The notes below the pieces were generated by a model. That model searched no databases and had not been told where the DNA came from. It saw only the letters and a program-made list of their open reading frames with translations. A stretch of 9,531 nucleotides of DNA from Promicromonosporaceae bacterium (GTDB lineage: Bacteria > Actinomycetota > Actinomycetes > Actinomycetales > Cellulomonadaceae). Below, in pieces: positions 7,221-9,531 of the stretch. The DNA is taken from contig WQZL01000093.1 of NCBI GenBank assembly GCA_009780755.1, forward strand, positions 1-9,531. The letters run 5' to 3'. Each line of letters begins with the position of its first letter. Within the stretch, counting starts at the first letter, position 1. The position numbers were made by a program, and so were the translations under genes.

Positions 7221-7588
7221 AGCGACACCCCCTTGATTAGCTCAATGGTGGGGATACCGTCGGGCGGGAGTAGCACGGAGACCACGTCGATGCGTAGTTC
7301 AACGTACCGAGGCCGAGTATTCGGCGAGTTACTGGCCAACCATTGCCCAAGCAGGCGACCAATGCGAGCCAACTTGGCCGGGGTCACCGCCTCGAAGGGG
7401 TGACCGAAGCGCGCGCTGGAGCGCGTCTTGACCTCCACCGCTGCCAGCACTCGGCCATCGAGGGCGACGGCATCAAGCTCGCCGCCAACCCCGCGCCAGT
7501 TCCGGTCAAGTATCCGGTACCCGTTTTTCTCCAGAAACTGAGCGGCCAACTGTTCGCCGCGCCTACCAACCTCATCCTTCGCCGCCAT
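7217..7588 (-). CDS. yraN: YraN family protein (UPF0102), predicted PD-(D/E)XK fold
   Basis: This 123-residue protein matches the UPF0102 family, small proteins with a restriction-endonuclease-like fold whose role is poorly defined but which often lie beside comM and dprA. Visible landmarks are GRRGEQLAAQFLEKNGY (8-24), GELD (36-39) with the candidate acidic ligand D39, VEVKTRSS (51-58) giving the E-x-K signature (E52, K54), and the GHPFEAVTPAKLARI block (62-76). ATG at 7588 is preferred: GGAGG sits eight bases upstream, whereas the GTG at 7597 lies within that Shine-Dalgarno sequence. The stop overlaps the comM ATG, so the two are probably coupled. A hairpin in the leader may mask the ribosome binding site. 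Nuclease activity and a role in recombination are inferred from fold and context. Confidence 0.9.
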   Translation of the reverse strand: MAAKDEVGRRGEQLAAQFLEKNGYRILDRNWRGVGGELDAVALDGRVLAAVEVKTRSSARFGHPFEAVTPAKLARIGRLLGQWLASNSPNTRPRYVELRIDVVSVLLPPDGIPTIELIKGVSL

Positions 7589-7596
7589 GACGATCA

Positions 7597-7621
7597 CCTC
7601 CGAACAACAGCGTTACGGAGG
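7597..7621 (-). promoter_or_regulatory. Hairpin predicted to sequester the yraN Shine-Dalgarno sequence
   Basis: In the mRNA sense, CCTCCG then T then AAC can pair with GTT then CGGAGG around a six-base loop, giving nine base pairs with one bulged T. The right arm contains the complete GGAGG that should serve the yraN ATG at 7588, so folding would hide it. There is no T tract, and it lies just upstream of a start rather than after a gene, which argues against a terminator. A regulatory effect on the yraN-comM-dprA unit is inference. Confidence 0.4.
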
Positions 7622-7650
7622 ATGCCTCGACGCGTCAGAGCGGGCTGGGT

Positions 7651-7688
7651 CGCCTGTGGATTGAGACGAAGATTTACCGCCTGTGGAT
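7651..7688 (-). repeat. Direct repeat of an 11-mer resembling a DnaA box
   Basis: CGCCTGTGGAT occurs at 7651-7661 and 7678-7688 on the + strand, 27 bp apart, in the rnhB-yraN gap. Read on the - strand, the copies give CAATCCACA and CTATCCACA, matching the DnaA box TTATCCACA at 7 and 8 of 9 positions. They precede the yraN operon and could bind a regulator such as DnaA. The gap (7589-7723) holds no gene that I can see. Confidence 0.35.
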
Positions 7689-7723
7689 AGGTAGTTTCTA
7701 GCCGTTGTCTCGATTCAGCGCTT

Positions 7724-8424
7724 CTAGGAAGTGGTCACACTTCTCCGGCGATACTGCTGTGTGAGCGGCAGGTTCCAGCTGCGGCGGTGGTGTTCGGTGG
7801 GGCCGAGGCAACGGAGCGCGGCTATGTGCTTGGCCGACGCGTAGCCCTTGTTGCTATCCCAGCCGAACTCCGGGTGTTGTTCTGACAATTCGGTTAGCAG
7901 GGCATCCCGTGCCACCTTTGCCAGCACACTGGCGGCCGCCACCGAAGAGCAGGTCTGGTCGGCCTTGACCATGAGCCGCACCCTGGGCGCTGACGGCGCC
8001 TCGATATCGAATAGATCCCCTTGTTCGGGCCGGGAGAGCCAGTCATGAGCGCCGTCCAGGATCACCACATCGATGGGGCGCGCGCAGGTATGAGCTGCCT
8101 GTTGCAACGCGCGCTGTCCGGCCAGGCGCAGCGCGGCGATGATGCCCAATTCGTCGATCTCCCCGGGTTGCGCATACCCGACGGCCCAGGCCACTGGCCA
8201 ATCCCGCAGCCGGGGCGCCAACACCTCGCGGGCCTTGGCCGTCAGCAGTTTTGAATCGGCCGTGCCTACCGGCGCCTCCCCAGTTGTCGCACCAATGACG
8301 ACAACACCCACACAGACCGGCCCGGCCAACGCGCCGCGGCCCACCTCATCCATCCCGGCCACCAACACGGCGTCGGCGGCAATCAGGTCGCGCTCGGCTT
8401 TCAGGGTGGGGGTGGGTTTTCCGC

Positions 8425-8428
<4 letters not shown>
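7724..8428 (-). CDS. rnhB: Ribonuclease HII
   Basis: RNase HII cuts RNA in RNA-DNA hybrids and starts removal of single ribonucleotides from DNA in the cytoplasm. The 234-residue protein carries the family signature AGMDEVGRGALAGPV (24-38) with metal ligands D27 and E28, the VVILDGAHDW strand (121-130) with D125, and VKADQTCSSVAAASVLAKVARD (154-175; shown in parts: VKAD, then SVAAASVLAKVARD) with D157. The stretch between D125 and D157 is longer than in E. coli, which I recall as usual for actinobacterial members. The C-terminal GWDSNKGYASAKH and HHRRSW motifs are also typical. The ATG overlaps the lepB stop by ATGA, and no strong Shine-Dalgarno sequence precedes it, so translation probably depends on coupling to lepB. 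In many relatives a DUF2469 gene follows rnhB; it is not present here. Confidence 0.95.

Positions 8429-9531
<1,103 letters not shown>

Noticed and set aside
7589..7597. GTG at 7597 as the start of yraN
   Set aside because: The GTG lies inside the Shine-Dalgarno sequence that serves the ATG at 7588 at ideal spacing.
7842..8060. Unusually long spacing between the second and third metal ligands of RNase HII (D125 to D157)
   Set aside because: As I recall, actinobacterial RNase HII proteins share this HDWL-containing insertion, so it is not specific to this genome.

Overview
The window looks like chromosomal core sequence from a GC-rich Gram-positive bacterium of the phylum Actinomycetota. The evidence is the high GC content, the frequent GTG starts, the lepB-rnhB-yraN-comM-dprA gene order (close to that of Mycobacterium tuberculosis, where a few extra genes sit between rnhB and yraN), and several LytR-CpsA-Psr (LCP) proteins beside a dTDP-rhamnose gene. 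An Actinomycetaceae-like host is possible, but the sequence alone cannot fix the genus. I see no mobile element, CRISPR array, tRNA, rRNA or defence system.

Left half, + strand (1-4560): the 3' end of rfbB/rmlB (dTDP-glucose 4,6-dehydratase) is followed by three LCP genes. The first two (464-1810 and 1913-3256) are tandem paralogues of about 448 residues. Each starts with GTG preceded by an identical TAGGCT-N7 element, which fits leaderless transcription. The second paralogue has lost residues usually conserved in the LCP active site. The third gene (3253-4560) belongs to a different LCP subgroup and overlaps the second by ATGA. RmlB makes a rhamnose precursor and LCP enzymes attach lipid-linked glycopolymers to peptidoglycan, so this half is probably a wall-polysaccharide locus.

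Right half, - strand (9531-4513, read right to left): lepB (signal peptidase I), rnhB (RNase HII), a 135-bp gap, then yraN (PD-(D/E)XK-like protein), comM (AAA+ helicase, YifB family) and dprA (RecA loader). Adjacent genes overlap by ATGA at lepB/rnhB, yraN/comM and comM/dprA, so they are probably translationally coupled. dprA runs 48 bp into the 3' end of the convergent third LCP gene.

The most notable structures are: a perfect hexanucleotide repeat at the right edge that encodes a Gln-Ala tract in frame with lepB, so the real lepB start lies outside the window; a duplicated proline-rich module just after it; the duplicated leaderless-type starts and diverged active site of the LCP pair; a hairpin predicted to mask the yraN Shine-Dalgarno sequence; and a repeated DnaA-box-like 11-mer in the rnhB-yraN gap. 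I do not see a clearly new multi-gene system. The candidates for novelty are the LCP pair and the LepB N-terminal extension.
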